Below, piece after piece: positions 52,574-62,822 of a stretch of DNA of 64,000 nucleotides. The notes under the pieces were generated by a model, which had not been told where the DNA came from, did no database searches, and saw nothing but the letters and a program-made list of their open reading frames with translations. The stretch lies in contig AP018697.1 in the NCBI GenBank assembly GCA_004001285.1, positions 2,852,001 through 2,916,000 on the forward strand, given 5' to 3'. Source of the stretch: Arthrobacter sp. MN05-02 (GTDB lineage Bacteria > Actinomycetota > Actinomycetes > Actinomycetales > Micrococcaceae). The number at the start of each line of letters is the position of its first letter. Within the stretch, counting starts at the first letter, position 1. The translations under genes and the position numbers were made by a program.

Positions 52574-53587
52574 TCAAGCTCCCGTGGACAGGGGCGTGCG
52601 CCGCGTCGAGTCGAGCTGGGAGTGCCCCACCCCTGCACCGGGTAACGGCTCGTCGGCGTCGAACATCTTGGCGTCGAACCGTCTCAGCAGGAGTCCCTCC
52701 CGCAGCGCCCACGGGCAGATCTCCATCGACGGGACGTCGAACAGTTCCAGGGCGCACTCCGCGACGAGTGCTCCCGCGAGGACCTGCGGGGCGCGCAGTT
52801 CCGAGACGCCGTCCAGGCTCGTGCGGTCCCTGGCGCTCATCGCGGCCAGCCGTTTCGTCCACAGGGTGAGGTCCTCGAGGCGCAGCTCACGGCGGACGAA
52901 GGGACCCGCGGCCGACGGAGCAGCCCCCGTGATGCGTGCCAGCGACCGGAAGGTCTTCGAGGTGCCGGCCACGAGGTGCGGGGTACCGAGATGGGCGAAC
53001 TGCGGCACCGCCTCGCGGAGGGTCGCCCGGATGTAGCGGCGCAGTTCCTTGACGCTCCTCGCCGACGGCGGGTCGCCCTGGAGCCAGTCACGCGTGAGCC
53101 TGCCCGCGCCGAGCGGTACGGACAGGGCGACCTCGGGCAGCTCGTCCGTGCCCATCGCCAGCTCGAAGGATCCGCCGCCGATGTCCAGGTTGAGGATCGA
53201 TTCCGCCCCCCAGCCGTACCAGCGGCGGACGGCCTGGAAGGTCACTGCTGCTTCCTGGTCGCCGGACAGCTCCTGCAGGTCCACGCCGGTCTCCTCGCGC
53301 ACCCTCGCGAGCACCTCGCTGCCGTTCCCCGCTTCGCGGATGGCCGAGGTGCAGAAGGCGAGGAAGTCCTCGGCGTCGTGCCCCGTCGCGAACTCGCGCG
53401 CCTCGCGGACGAAGCCCACCAGCTCGTCCTGTCCCTGCCGGGAGATGCTGCCGTCCTCGTCGAGGTAGGCCACGAGCTGCAGGGGCTTCTTGTGGGAGGC
53501 GAAGGGCACCGGCCGGCCGCCCGGGTGGGCGTCCACGAGCAGCAGATGGACCGTGTTCGACCCTATGTCCAGCACACCTAGCCGCAT
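52574..53587 (-). CDS. Ppx/GppA family exopolyphosphatase
   Basis: A 337-residue member of the actin-like ASKHA fold. LGVLDIGSNTVHLLLVDAHPG is the first phosphate loop and ILNLDIGGGSFELAMG the second. LVAGTSKTFRSLARI and CPWALREGLLLRRF follow. It is the short actinobacterial form, like mycobacterial Ppx1/Ppx2, which hydrolyses short polyphosphate or pppGpp. It starts at ATG 53587. Confidence 0.88.
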   Translation of the reverse strand: MRLGVLDIGSNTVHLLLVDAHPGGRPVPFASHKKPLQLVAYLDEDGSISRQGQDELVGFVREAREFATGHDAEDFLAFCTSAIREAGNGSEVLARVREETGVDLQELSGDQEAAVTFQAVRRWYGWGAESILNLDIGGGSFELAMGTDELPEVALSVPLGAGRLTRDWLQGDPPSARSVKELRRYIRATLREAVPQFAHLGTPHLVAGTSKTFRSLARITGAAPSAAGPFVRRELRLEDLTLWTKRLAAMSARDRTSLDGVSELRAPQVLAGALVAECALELFDVPSMEICPWALREGLLLRRFDAKMFDADEPLPGAGVGHSQLDSTRRTPLSTGA

Positions 53588-53645
53588 CGTTCCCGCGCTC
53601 CCAGCTCTCCCGCTATCGTCTGTGTCCCCGCCCCGCGCCCTCAGG

Positions 53646-56393
53646 CTACTTGCCCGCCGCGACCTTGCGCTTCGCCGGGGCCCTGCGCGGAGCCTTCTTC
53701 GGCGCCGGTCCCTTGGCACGCTTGTCGGCGAGCATCTCGATCGCCTGCTCCCGCGTCAGCTCCTCGATGGCCATGGACCCCGGGACGGTGATGTTCGTGA
53801 CGCCGTCGGTGATGTAGGGACCGAAGCGGCCGTCCTTCACCACGATGGGCTTCTCGCTCACGGGGTCCTCGCCGAACTCGGCCAGCGGCGGCGTGACCGT
53901 CCGCCCGCCACGCTGCTTGGGCTGCTTGTAGATCTCCAGCGCCTGCTCGAGGGTGATCGTGAAGATCTCCTCCTCCGAGCCGATGGACCGGGAATCGCTG
54001 CCCTTCTTCAGGTACGGGCCGAACCGGCCGTTCTGCACCGTGATCTCCTTGCCGTCCTCGTCCGTCCCGAGGACGCGCGGCAGGTTCATCAGCTTGAGGG
54101 CGTCCTCGAGCGTCACCGTGTCCACGGTCATGGACTTGAAGAGCGAGCCCGTGCGGGGCTTGACCTTCGCAGGCTTCTTCGGCGGCTTCGGCTTGCCGTT
54201 CTTGTAATACTCGACCGGCTGGCTCGCGAGCTCCTCCGCGGTGACCTCGGGGATCAGCTCGATGACATACGGACCGTAGCGCCCGTCGCGGGCCACGATC
54301 GTGCGCCCGGTCTCGGGGTCGGTGCCGAGGACGCGTTCCTGCGACGTCGGCGCCTCCATCAGTTCGATCGCCTTCTCGGCCGTCAGCTCGTCCGGTGCGA
54401 GGTCCTCGGGCACGTTGGCACGCTGCGGCTCGGTCCCCTCCGGTGCGTCCTGCGGCAGGGGCTTCTCGAGGTACGGGCCGAACTTGCCCACGCGCAGCGT
54501 GATGCCGTCGGCGATCTCCACCGAGTTGATGCGGCGCGCATCGATCTCGCCGAGCTCGTTGACGATCGTGTGCAGGCCCGTGTCCTTGCGGTCGCCGTAG
54601 TAGAAGTGGTTGAGCCACTCCACGCGTCCGGCCTCGCCCCGCGAGATGCGGTCGAGGTCCTCCTCGAGCTCCGCGGTGAAGTCGTAGTCGACGTAGTCGT
54701 TGAAGTGCTCCTCGAGCAGGCGCACCACGGAGAACGCGATCCAGCTCGGCACGAGGGCCTGGCCGCGGGTCCGGACGTAGCCGCGGTCCATGATGGTGGA
54801 CATCGTCGCGGCGTAGGTGGAGGGGCGGCCGATCCCGCGCTCGTCCAGCACCTTGACCAGCGAGGCCTCGGTGTAGCGCGGCGGCGGGGACGTCTCGTGG
54901 CCGATGGCCTCGATCGCCGTCGCACCGAGGGCGTCACCCTTGGCGACGTTGGGCAGTCGCGTGCCCTGGGCGTCGTCGTCGGAGCCGTCCTCGTCGCGGT
55001 CGGCGTCGCGGCCCTCCTCGTAGGCGGCCAGGAAGCCGCGGAACGTGATGACGGTGCCGGAGGCGGCGAACTCGGCATCCCGGCCGTCGGCGCTCGTCGC
55101 ACCGAGGCGGAGCGAGGCCGTCGAGCCCTTGGCGTCCGCCATCTGCGAGGCCACGGTCCGCTTCCAGATCAGCTCGTACAGGCGGAACTCGTCCCCGCGC
55201 AGGGACTGGGCGACCTGCGCGGGGGTACGGAAGGAGTCCCCCGCGGGACGGATGGCCTCGTGTGCCTCCTGCGCGTTCTTCGCCTTCCCCTTGTAGACCC
55301 GGCGTGACTCGGGGACGTACTCGGGGCCGTACAGCTCGGACGCCTGCCGGCGGGCGGCGTTGATGGCCTGGTCCGAGAGCGCCGACGAGTCGGTACGCAT
55401 GTAGGTGATGTAGCCGTTCTCGTACAGCCGCTGCGCCACCTGCATGGTGACCTTCGAGCTGAAGCGCAGCTTGCGGGCCGCCTCCTGCTGCAGGGTCGAC
55501 GTCGTGAACGGCGCGGCGGGACGGCGCGTGTACGGCTTCGTCTCGACGGAGCGCACGGTGAAGGCGGCGCTCTCCAGTCCGGCGGCGAGCGAGCGCGCCG
55601 CCTCCTCGTCGAGCCGGACCGCGTTGGCGCCCTTCAGCTCGCCGCGGTCGGTGAAGTCCTTGCCGGACGCGATCCGGCCGCCGTCGACGGCGACGAGCTT
55701 CGCCGGGAAGGTACTGCCCTTCGCGGAGTCCTCGGGGGTGAACGTGCCGGTGAGGTCCCAGTACGAGGCCGCCCGGAACGCCATCCGCTCGCGCTCACGC
55801 TCCACGACGAGCCGGGTCGCCACGGACTGCACGCGCCCGGCGGACAGGCCGCGGGCCACCTTGCGCCAGAGCACGGGGGAGATCTCGTAGCCGTACAGGC
55901 GGTCGAGGATGCGCCGGGTCTCCTGGGCGTCGACCATGGGGATGTCGACGTCGCGCAGCTCGCCCATGGCGCGCGTCACGGCTTCCTTGGTGATCTCGCC
56001 GAACGTCAGCCGGTAGACGGGGACCTTCGGCTTGAGGACCTGCAGCAGGTGCCACGCGATGGCCTCGCCCTCGCGGTCGTTATCGGTCGCGAGATAGAGC
56101 TCGTCGGCGTCCTTCAGGGCGGCCTTGAGCTCGGCGACCGTCTTCCGCTTCTCCGGGGACACGACGTAGTACGGCTCGAAATCCTTGTCGAGGTCCACGG
56201 CGAACTTGCCCACCGAGGACTTCTTGAGCTCGGCGGGGAGGTCGGAGGGCTGCGGGAGATCCCGGATGTGCCCCATGGACGCCGCGACCTGGAAACCCTC
56301 GCCGAGATAGCCCGAAATGCTCTTGATCTTGCTGGGGGACTCTACGATGACGAGCTTCTTGCCGTGCTTCTTGTCCGTGGCCTTGGTCGGCAC
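53646..56393 (-). CDS. topA: DNA topoisomerase I
   Basis: A 915-residue type IA topoisomerase that relaxes negative supercoils. The Toprim domain has VIVESPSK (15-22) and DNDREGE (104-110), and the active-site Tyr331 is in YITYMRTDSSALS. The C-terminal region has four Gly-Phe/Tyr-Gly-Pro-Tyr type repeats instead of zinc fingers and ends in a Lys/Arg/Ala-rich tail, both actinobacterial traits. It starts at GTG 56393 close behind GGGGAGAA. An alternating TATATATA at about 56402-56410 may be the -10. Confidence 0.96.
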   Translation of the reverse strand: MPTKATDKKHGKKLVIVESPSKIKSISGYLGEGFQVAASMGHIRDLPQPSDLPAELKKSSVGKFAVDLDKDFEPYYVVSPEKRKTVAELKAALKDADELYLATDNDREGEAIAWHLLQVLKPKVPVYRLTFGEITKEAVTRAMGELRDVDIPMVDAQETRRILDRLYGYEISPVLWRKVARGLSAGRVQSVATRLVVERERERMAFRAASYWDLTGTFTPEDSAKGSTFPAKLVAVDGGRIASGKDFTDRGELKGANAVRLDEEAARSLAAGLESAAFTVRSVETKPYTRRPAAPFTTSTLQQEAARKLRFSSKVTMQVAQRLYENGYITYMRTDSSALSDQAINAARRQASELYGPEYVPESRRVYKGKAKNAQEAHEAIRPAGDSFRTPAQVAQSLRGDEFRLYELIWKRTVASQMADAKGSTASLRLGATSADGRDAEFAASGTVITFRGFLAAYEEGRDADRDEDGSDDDAQGTRLPNVAKGDALGATAIEAIGHETSPPPRYTEASLVKVLDERGIGRPSTYAATMSTIMDRGYVRTRGQALVPSWIAFSVVRLLEEHFNDYVDYDFTAELEEDLDRISRGEAGRVEWLNHFYYGDRKDTGLHTIVNELGEIDARRINSVEIADGITLRVGKFGPYLEKPLPQDAPEGTEPQRANVPEDLAPDELTAEKAIELMEAPTSQERVLGTDPETGRTIVARDGRYGPYVIELIPEVTAEELASQPVEYYKNGKPKPPKKPAKVKPRTGSLFKSMTVDTVTLEDALKLMNLPRVLGTDEDGKEITVQNGRFGPYLKKGSDSRSIGSEEEIFTITLEQALEIYKQPKQRGGRTVTPPLAEFGEDPVSEKPIVVKDGRFGPYITDGVTNITVPGSMAIEELTREQAIEMLADKRAKGPAPKKAPRRAPAKRKVAAGK

Positions 56394-56516
56394 TTCTCCC
56401 CTATATATACGGGTGCGATGCCGCGGCAGGTGCGTGGGTGTCCGGTCCGGATCCCGCTGCTCGGCCTCACCTCACAGTATGCGTCATGCGTACCTGCACA
56501 AGGGTAACCGCTGGTT

Positions 56517-58235
56517 TCAGGGGGCTGGAATCAGGAAGCCCTCGCGGACGAGCTGCTCGACATCGACCAGCAGTTCCGCTGTGAAGGCCGCGTCGGGCCG
56601 GTCCAGGAGCATCGCGAGGGCGCCCGCGATCTGGCCGGCGGTGAGATCGCCGTCGCACGCGGACACGAATCCGGCCAGCTCGGTGCTCAGCAGCGTGGTG
56701 CGCCGCAGTCCCGCTCCCTGCCGCAGCAGGATGATGCCGGGATGCTCCGCCCCGGGCCGCGCATGGCGTTCCTCGGTGACGTCGTCGGCCACCAGCAGGA
56801 ACTCGTCGGCGATCCCGATGCCCGACACCGCCTGCTCCGTGTGCGCTGCGAGCCAGTCGTTCCGCCCGATCGCGGCGGCCAGGTGCGGGCCCACGGGCTG
56901 TTCGATGTCGTGGGTGATCTCCTCCAGCGTGACCCGGACGAGGTCGTTCGGATGGCGGGGCCGGCGCAGCCAGATCGAGCCGAAGCCGATCCCCTCGACA
57001 TCCCGCGACGCGAAGTCCGCGAGGTAGTCCGCGAAGCTCTCGAGGTAGGCGTCCCGGTCGCGGTTCTCCGCGGCGTCCCGCAGCCAGGTCTCGGCGTACT
57101 GGACGGGTGTCAGCTGTTCGCGCTGGATGACCCAGGCGTCGACCCCGTGCGGGACGAACCCTCGGACCCTGCGGTCCCAGGCGTTCCCTTCCGGGATCTC
57201 CCAGTTGCCGAGCAGCTGGGCGGCACCACCGGGTGCGAGCACTCCCGGCAGCGTGCGGACGAGGTCCTCGACGACGGCGTCCCCGGCGAGTCCGCCGTCG
57301 CGGTAGGTGTATGCCTCCCCGGACCTCCCGGTGCGCGGGGTGATGACGAAGGGCGGGTTGGAGACCACGAGGTCGAACCGCTCCCCCTCGACCGGTTCGA
57401 GCAGGCTGCCGAGGCGGAGACTGACGCGGTCCCCCGGTCGCTGCGGGTCGATCTCAAGGGCCCGGGCGTTCAGGAGGAGGTTGAAGCGGGCGAACCCGAG
57501 CGCGCGGTCGGAGATGTCGGTCGCGGTCACGTGGCGGGCATGCGACAGCAGGTGGAAGGCCTGGATCCCGCACCCCGTCCCCAGGTCGAGGGCCCGCTCC
57601 ACGGGTGTCCGCATCACGGTCTGGGCGAGGGTCAGGGACGCGCCGCCGATGCCCAGGACGTGGTCGTGGCGGAGTGGCCCCGGGCGCTGCTCCGATCCGA
57701 GGTCGCTCGCCACCCACAGGCCGCCCCCGACGTCGGAGCCGTAGGGCCGGAGCTCGACGGCGGCGCGCCGGCTCCGTCCTGCCGACGGGTCGGCGGCAGC
57801 GCCCGGCACACCTTCCGGCCCGTCGACCGATGCGCCCTGCCGTTCCTCGTCCGACCCCGGTCCGCCGTCCCCGTCCACAGGCTCGATGAGCCTCAGCTGT
57901 TCGAGCCCGGGCACGCCGAGCCGCGGGAACGCGGCCCGCAGATCCTCGTCGCCCACGGCTTCGCCGAGCAGCCACAGGAGGACCGGTACGGCCCGCGTGC
58001 CGGTCGGGCCGCCGAGGTGGCGCCTGCATTCGAGGAGCGCGGGGGCGAGCTGCCCCCGGCCCAGGGCTGCGTAGGCCGCCCCTCCGAGGAGTTCCCCGAC
58101 ACCGTCGACCGTGTAGGCGAGGTCCGTCAGGTCCTCGGCGAGTGCCTCGAGCGCCGGAAGGTCCCGGCTCGAGGGGGCGGTGGCGACGTCGTCGTCGAAG
58201 TCCCGCCGGACTGCAGGACGCGGGGCCGGCCTCAC
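56517..58235 (-). CDS. HemK-like SAM-dependent methyltransferase, large actinobacterial form
   Basis: A 572-residue protein. An N-terminal helical domain (about 1-150) is followed by a class I methyltransferase domain. Its SAM motif is [20 protein letters not shown], and the catalytic NPPF is in [17 protein letters not shown]-terminal winged-helix-like domain of about 200 residues completes it. The NPPF loop methylates amide or adenine nitrogens in relatives such as PrmC and RlmG; the target here is unknown. The GTG at 58235 overlaps the trhO stop (GTGA). Confidence 0.82.
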   Translation of the reverse strand: MRPAPRPAVRRDFDDDVATAPSSRDLPALEALAEDLTDLAYTVDGVGELLGGAAYAALGRGQLAPALLECRRHLGGPTGTRAVPVLLWLLGEAVGDEDLRAAFPRLGVPGLEQLRLIEPVDGDGGPGSDEERQGASVDGPEGVPGAAADPSAGRSRRAAVELRPYGSDVGGGLWVASDLGSEQRPGPLRHDHVLGIGGASLTLAQTVMRTPVERALDLGTGCGIQAFHLLSHARHVTATDISDRALGFARFNLLLNARALEIDPQRPGDRVSLRLGSLLEPVEGERFDLVVSNPPFVITPRTGRSGEAYTYRDGGLAGDAVVEDLVRTLPGVLAPGGAAQLLGNWEIPEGNAWDRRVRGFVPHGVDAWVIQREQLTPVQYAETWLRDAAENRDRDAYLESFADYLADFASRDVEGIGFGSIWLRRPRHPNDLVRVTLEEITHDIEQPVGPHLAAAIGRNDWLAAHTEQAVSGIGIADEFLLVADDVTEERHARPGAEHPGIILLRQGAGLRRTTLLSTELAGFVSACDGDLTAGQIAGALAMLLDRPDAAFTAELLVDVEQLVREGFLIPAP

Positions 58236-59158
58236 GCGGCGCCCGCGGCCGTCGCCTCGGCTTCGTCGGACTCGCATCCTTGGGGGCACCGCAGTGTCGC
58301 CGGGTCGGCCGCGCATGCGGAGCAGTAGAGGGTGAGGTTCCGGCAGGACGCGTTGGAGCAGTTCTCGAACGTGTTCGAGGGCGTCTGGCACCGCACGCAC
58401 TTGCCGATCGTGACGGCATCGTCGCTGAATTCCAGGTGCATGCGCTTGTCGAAGACGTAGAGCGAGCCCTCCCACAGCCCGGCGTCGCGGTACTTCTCGC
58501 CGTAGCGGATGATGCCGCCGTCGAGCTGGTAGACCTCCTGGAAGCCGCGGTTGACCATGAGGCTGGACAGCACCTCGCAGCGGATACCGCCGGTGCAGTA
58601 GGTGACGACGGGCTTGTCCTTGAGGTCGTCGTACTTGCCCGAGTCGAGTTCGCGCACGAAGTCGTGCGTGGTGCGCACGTCGGGGACCACGGCCCCCTTG
58701 AAGCGCCCGATCTGCGCCTCGAGGGCGTTCCGGCCGTCGAAGAAGACGACCTCCTCGCCCTCGGCCCGCTTGGCGTTGACCAGTGCGTGCAGTTCCTCCG
58801 GCGCCAGGTGGGTGCCCCCACCCACCACGCCGTCGGCGTCGACCTCGAGTTCCCCGGGCGCCCCGAACGAGACGATCTCGTCCCGGACCTTCACGCTCAG
58901 CCGCGGGAAGTCGTCCGCGCCGCCGTCGGACCACTTGATCTCCATGCCCTTGAACGCGGGGTACTCGCGCGTGGTCTTCACGTACTGCTTCACAGCGCCG
59001 ATCTCGCCGCCCACCGTGCCGTTGATCCCGTCCTTCGAGATGAGGATCCGTCCGCGCAGCCCCCACTTCTCGCAGAGCGCGCGCTGCCACAGGCGGATCG
59101 CCTCGGGGTCGGGCAGTGGCGCAAAGGCGTAATAAAGGGCAATACGATTCATCGACAC
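58232..59158 (-). CDS. trhO: tRNA uridine 5-hydroxylase TrhO (rhodanese family)
   Basis: A 308-residue YceA/TrhO protein that makes 5-hydroxyuridine at the wobble position with oxygen. The N-terminal acylphosphatase-like domain holds [15 protein letters not shown]. The rhodanese domain has [19 protein letters not shown] with the catalytic Cys. The C-terminal tail has a Cys-rich zinc-binding region (CVRCQ, CSNASC, CSACA). The start is GTG 59158 or ATG 59152, and neither has a clear ribosome site. Confidence 0.88.
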   Translation of the reverse strand: MSMNRIALYYAFAPLPDPEAIRLWQRALCEKWGLRGRILISKDGINGTVGGEIGAVKQYVKTTREYPAFKGMEIKWSDGGADDFPRLSVKVRDEIVSFGAPGELEVDADGVVGGGTHLAPEELHALVNAKRAEGEEVVFFDGRNALEAQIGRFKGAVVPDVRTTHDFVRELDSGKYDDLKDKPVVTYCTGGIRCEVLSSLMVNRGFQEVYQLDGGIIRYGEKYRDAGLWEGSLYVFDKRMHLEFSDDAVTIGKCVRCQTPSNTFENCSNASCRNLTLYCSACAADPATLRCPQGCESDEAEATAAGAA

Positions 59159-59233
59159 GGCTTAAAGCGTACTTTGCGTCTCAATACGGTCACCTCGGCG
59201 CCCGTCTCTGGTGATTCGAAGTGGTCGAGAACT

Positions 59234-59896
59234 ATGGTTCAGCACATGGGTGCACACGCAGACGCCGAACTCCTCCAGACGTGGATCACCGGCTGGTCCG
59301 CCTGCCGGGGCTACGAGCCGCACAGGGACGCGCGCAGCACCTCCGTGCTGCTGACGGACCAGCAGAACCAGACCGAGCATTTCCTGTTCGAACCGACGAC
59401 CGAGCTGTTCCTCGAGCTCGCCGCCGAGACCAGGGACGACCCGACGCGCGTGCTGACGGTCGTCACCAACAGGATGCAGGAGCTGATCGATGCGGCGGCC
59501 CCGCTGGGCATGCGGGTCACCGACCGCCAGCAGTCCCTGATGAGCGTCGACATGGACGGCCAGGACGTCGAGGATCCGCGGCCGCCCGGGGACGACTTCA
59601 CCCTCGAGCGCGGGCACACCGGTGCCTGCCGTCATGTGACGGTGCGCGCCGACGGGAAGCTTGCAGCCCACGGCTCGGTGTCCGTGGTGGCCGAGCATGC
59701 GGTCTACGACCGCATCGTCACCGAGGACGGCTACCGGAGACGGGGGCTGGGCAGCTTCGTCATGCGCGCCCTGACGGCCGGCGTCCTCGAGGACGACGTC
59801 ACGTCCGGCCTGCTCATGGCCTCTGCGGACGGCCGGGCACTGTACGAGTTCCTCGGGTGGCGCCACCTCGCCGATGTGTTCGTCATCAGAGGATAA
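59234..59896 (+). CDS. GNAT family acetyltransferase
   Basis: A 220-residue protein. The acetyl-CoA-binding loop is VTEDGYRRRGLGSFVMRAL, followed by a C-terminal GNAT half ending ALYEFLGWRHLADVFVI. The N-terminal 100 residues are less conserved. The substrate is unknown. The ATG at 59234 was used; ATG 59246 is an alternative, with TATGGT 7 nt before it. Confidence 0.82.
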   Translation: MVQHMGAHADAELLQTWITGWSACRGYEPHRDARSTSVLLTDQQNQTEHFLFEPTTELFLELAAETRDDPTRVLTVVTNRMQELIDAAAPLGMRVTDRQQSLMSVDMDGQDVEDPRPPGDDFTLERGHTGACRHVTVRADGKLAAHGSVSVVAEHAVYDRIVTEDGYRRRGLGSFVMRALTAGVLEDDVTSGLLMASADGRALYEFLGWRHLADVFVIRG

Positions 59897-59943
59897 CGGC
59901 GGTTTCCGCCCTCCCACCGGAAGCCCGATGGGAGAATTGCAGG

Positions 59944-62421
59944 GTGGCTGCGCAGAATCCCCTTCTCCCCCTCCTCGGAGGCGGGCCCGACCCTGAGCAG
60001 CTGCTGCACGTCCGCGAGATCCCTGCGCGCGAGGCCGAGCACGAACCGTGGCCCGAATGGGCGCACCCCGACATCGTCGATGCCTTCGCCGCCCGCGGCG
60101 TGGATGAACCGTGGCGTCATCAGGTGGAGGGCGCCACCTCCGCCCACGACGGGCAGCACACGATCATCGCGACGGGCACCGCGTCCGGGAAGTCGCTCTG
60201 CTATCAGCTGCCCGTCCTCGACGAGATCCACCGCAGCGAACTGCTGGACCGCGCGACGCTCGCCCCCAACGGCTCCGTGGCCCTCTACCTCGCTCCGACG
60301 AAGGCCCTGGCCGCTGACCAGCTCGCCGCCATCAATGCTCTGGGACTCCCCACGGTGCGGGCGGAGACGTACGACGGCGACACCGAGCCCGGTGCGCGGC
60401 GGTGGATCCGCGACCACGCCAACCTGGTGCTGGCGAACCCGGACATGCTCCACTACGGCATCCTGCCGAACCACACGTGGTGGGCCCGGTTCTTCCGGCG
60501 CCTCAAGTACGTCATCATCGACGAGGCCCACAGTTACCGAGGCGTCTTCGGATCTCATGTGGCGAACCTCCTGCGGCGCCTGCGGCTCGTCTGCGCGAGC
60601 TATGGGGCGCATCCGGTGTTCATCGGGGCGTCCGCGACGTCGGCCGAGCCCGCAGCCTCCTTCGGCCGGCTGATCGGCGCTCCGGCCCGGGCCGTGGACC
60701 GGGACAGCTCGCCACACGGCTCCACCACCGTCGCCTTCTGGGAGCCGGAGCTCACGGGGATGAAGGGCGAGAACGGCGCGGCCACGCGACGGACGGTGAT
60801 CGCCGAGACCTCCGGCCTGCTCGCCAACCTCGTGTCCTCCCATGTGCGGACCATCGCCTTCATCAAATCGCGGCGCGGCGCGGAGAGCATCGCGCAGACC
60901 TCCCGGCGGATGCTCGAGGACGTTCATCCGAACCTCCCCCACCGCATCGCCGCCTACCGCTCGGGATACCTGCCCGAGGAACGCAGGGCCCTCGAGGCAG
61001 ACCTGCGCAGCGGCGAGCTGCTCGGTGTCGCGAGCACCTCGGCGCTGGAGCTCGGCATCGACATCTCCGGTCTCGACGCCGTGCTCGTGGCCGGCTGGCC
61101 CGGCACCCGGGCCTCGCTGATGCAGCAGATCGGCCGTGCCGGCCGCTCCGGGCAGGACGCCATCGCCGCATTCGTGGCCAGCGACGACCCTCTGGACACG
61201 TACCTCGTGCACCACCCCGAGGCCGTCTTCGACCTTGCCGTCGAAGCCACGGTCTTCGACCCCTCCAATCCGTATGTGCTCGGGCCGCACCTGTGCGCCG
61301 CAGCCGCCGAGCTCCCGCTGACCGACGCCGACCTCGACCTGTTCGGCGCGACGTCGGAGGAACTGCTCGGCACCCTGTGCGACCAGGGCTTCCTGCGGCG
61401 CCGTCCCGCCGGATGGTTCTGGACGCATCCCCAGAGTGCCGCCTCCATGGTGAACCTGCGCGCCGACGGAGGTGGGCCGATCAACATCGTGGAGGCGGAC
61501 TCGGGCGCACTCCTCGGAACCATGGATTCGCCGCAGAGCCACTACCAGGCGCACCGCGGGGCGGTGTACGTCCATCAGGGTCGGACCTACGTGGTGCAGG
61601 AGCTCAACGAGCAGGACCACTGCGCCGTTGTCGCACGCGCCCATCCCGACTACTACACGCAGGCACGGGACGTCACGCAGATCGAGGTGATCGGCCGGGA
61701 CATCAGCCAGCTCTGGGGTGGAGTCCTCGCCAACTTCGGCGATGTGAAGGTGACGACCCAGGTGGTGTCCTTCCAGCGCAAGGCCTTCTCCTCCAATGAG
61801 ATCCTCGGCGAGGAACCGCTCGAGCTCGAGGCACGGGACCTTTTCACGAAGAGCGTGTGGTTCGAGATCAGCCCGGAGTTGCTGGAGGCGGAGGGCATCC
61901 TCGCGGAGGAGCTCCCCGGGGCGCTCCACGCAGCGGAGCACGCAGCGATCGGCCTGCTGCCGCTCGTCGCGTCCAGCGACCGCTGGGACATCGGCGGGGT
62001 GTCCACCGCACTGCACGCCGACACCGGGATGCCAACCATCTTCGTGTACGACGGCCACCCCGGTGGCGCCGGTTTCGCCGAACGGGGCTACGAGGCGGCG
62101 CGCACCTGGTTGTCGGCGACCCGCGACGCGATCGAGGCGTGCGAGTGCGAGTCGGGGTGCCCCTCCTGTGTCCAGTCCCCGAAATGCGGCAACCGGAACA
62201 ATCCGCTCAGCAAGGGCGGTGCCGTCGCGGTCCTCTCCCTCATCCTGAACCAGGCCGGTTCCGTTCCCGGCGCCGGTCCCGGTCCGGTTCGCGCATCGGA
62301 CCCCGTCCACGACCCGGATCCGGCCACCAGCGGCGGACCCGTCCCCGCAGCGACGTCCCCGGTGTCCGCGTCCGCGCCTGGGGTGTCCGATGGAGAGGGT
62401 CAGCGGACGGACGCCGGATAG
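59944..62421 (+). CDS. DEAH-box helicase with DUF1998 zinc domain (MrfA/Hrq1-like)
   Basis: An 825-residue superfamily 2 helicase. Walker A is IIATGTASGKS (Lys83), the DEAH box is at 193-196, motif III is GASAT, and motif VI is QQIGRAGRSGQ. The C-terminal DUF1998-type domain has a four-Cys cluster in CECESGCPSCVQSPKCGN near residue 735. Relatives such as MrfA act in excision of mitomycin lesions. In actinobacteria this gene regularly neighbours TadE-like genes, as here. GAGAAT lies 6 nt before the GTG at 59944. The last 60 residues are low-complexity Pro/Gly/Ser. Confidence 0.9.
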   Translation: MAAQNPLLPLLGGGPDPEQLLHVREIPAREAEHEPWPEWAHPDIVDAFAARGVDEPWRHQVEGATSAHDGQHTIIATGTASGKSLCYQLPVLDEIHRSELLDRATLAPNGSVALYLAPTKALAADQLAAINALGLPTVRAETYDGDTEPGARRWIRDHANLVLANPDMLHYGILPNHTWWARFFRRLKYVIIDEAHSYRGVFGSHVANLLRRLRLVCASYGAHPVFIGASATSAEPAASFGRLIGAPARAVDRDSSPHGSTTVAFWEPELTGMKGENGAATRRTVIAETSGLLANLVSSHVRTIAFIKSRRGAESIAQTSRRMLEDVHPNLPHRIAAYRSGYLPEERRALEADLRSGELLGVASTSALELGIDISGLDAVLVAGWPGTRASLMQQIGRAGRSGQDAIAAFVASDDPLDTYLVHHPEAVFDLAVEATVFDPSNPYVLGPHLCAAAAELPLTDADLDLFGATSEELLGTLCDQGFLRRRPAGWFWTHPQSAASMVNLRADGGGPINIVEADSGALLGTMDSPQSHYQAHRGAVYVHQGRTYVVQELNEQDHCAVVARAHPDYYTQARDVTQIEVIGRDISQLWGGVLANFGDVKVTTQVVSFQRKAFSSNEILGEEPLELEARDLFTKSVWFEISPELLEAEGILAEELPGALHAAEHAAIGLLPLVASSDRWDIGGVSTALHADTGMPTIFVYDGHPGGAGFAERGYEAARTWLSATRDAIEACECESGCPSCVQSPKCGNRNNPLSKGGAVAVLSLILNQAGSVPGAGPGPVRASDPVHDPDPATSGGPVPAATSPVSASAPGVSDGEGQRTDAG

Positions 62422-62822
62422 TCCCTGCGCGACGCTCGCGGCGGCGGCCCGGCCCGGGCCGCGCCGAGGGCGTCGGGGAGCGGACCGGCGACATCGACCG
62501 AGACCCGGACCAGCGCGGTTCCGGGGCCCGTTCCGCCGATCGTGCAGTCCTGCACCCTGGCCCCGTGGCGTTCCGCGACGCTCGAGGCCGCCGTGCAGGG
62601 GTCTCCGGTGGCGAGTCCTCGCGCGACGTCCGCGGCTGCGAGCGCCGCGAGATCGGCCGCGGTCGCCGCCTTCGATGCAGCTGACGCCGCCTGGAGCAAC
62701 AGGGCTGCTGCTGCGATCAGGAGGACTGCCACCAGTGCGAGGCCCGCCATCAGCAGCGTCCCGGCTCCGCTCTCGGCATCGAGGCTCCGCCCTGCGCCGG
62801 CGACCGCCCGGCTCCTACCCAT
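62400..62822 (-). CDS. Helicase-neighbourhood TadE-like protein
   Basis: A 140-residue protein. A short basic N-tail is followed by one strong membrane helix, GAGTLLMAGLALVAVLLIAAAALLLQ, preceded by the pilin-like Glu of DAESGAGT, then a small extracellular domain with one Cys pair (DPCTAASS...VQDCTIG). It matches the Rv3654c-type proteins that sit beside the DEAH helicase in actinobacteria. It overlaps the helicase end by 22 bp and the preceding tadE by eight. Confidence 0.82.
   Translation of the reverse strand: MGRSRAVAGAGRSLDAESGAGTLLMAGLALVAVLLIAAAALLLQAASAASKAATAADLAALAAADVARGLATGDPCTAASSVAERHGARVQDCTIGGTGPGTALVRVSVDVAGPLPDALGAARAGPPPRASRRDYPASVR

Noticed and set aside
53490..55307. 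605-codon plus-strand frame opposite ppx and topA
   Set aside because: It mirrors topA codon structure; no recognisable motif.
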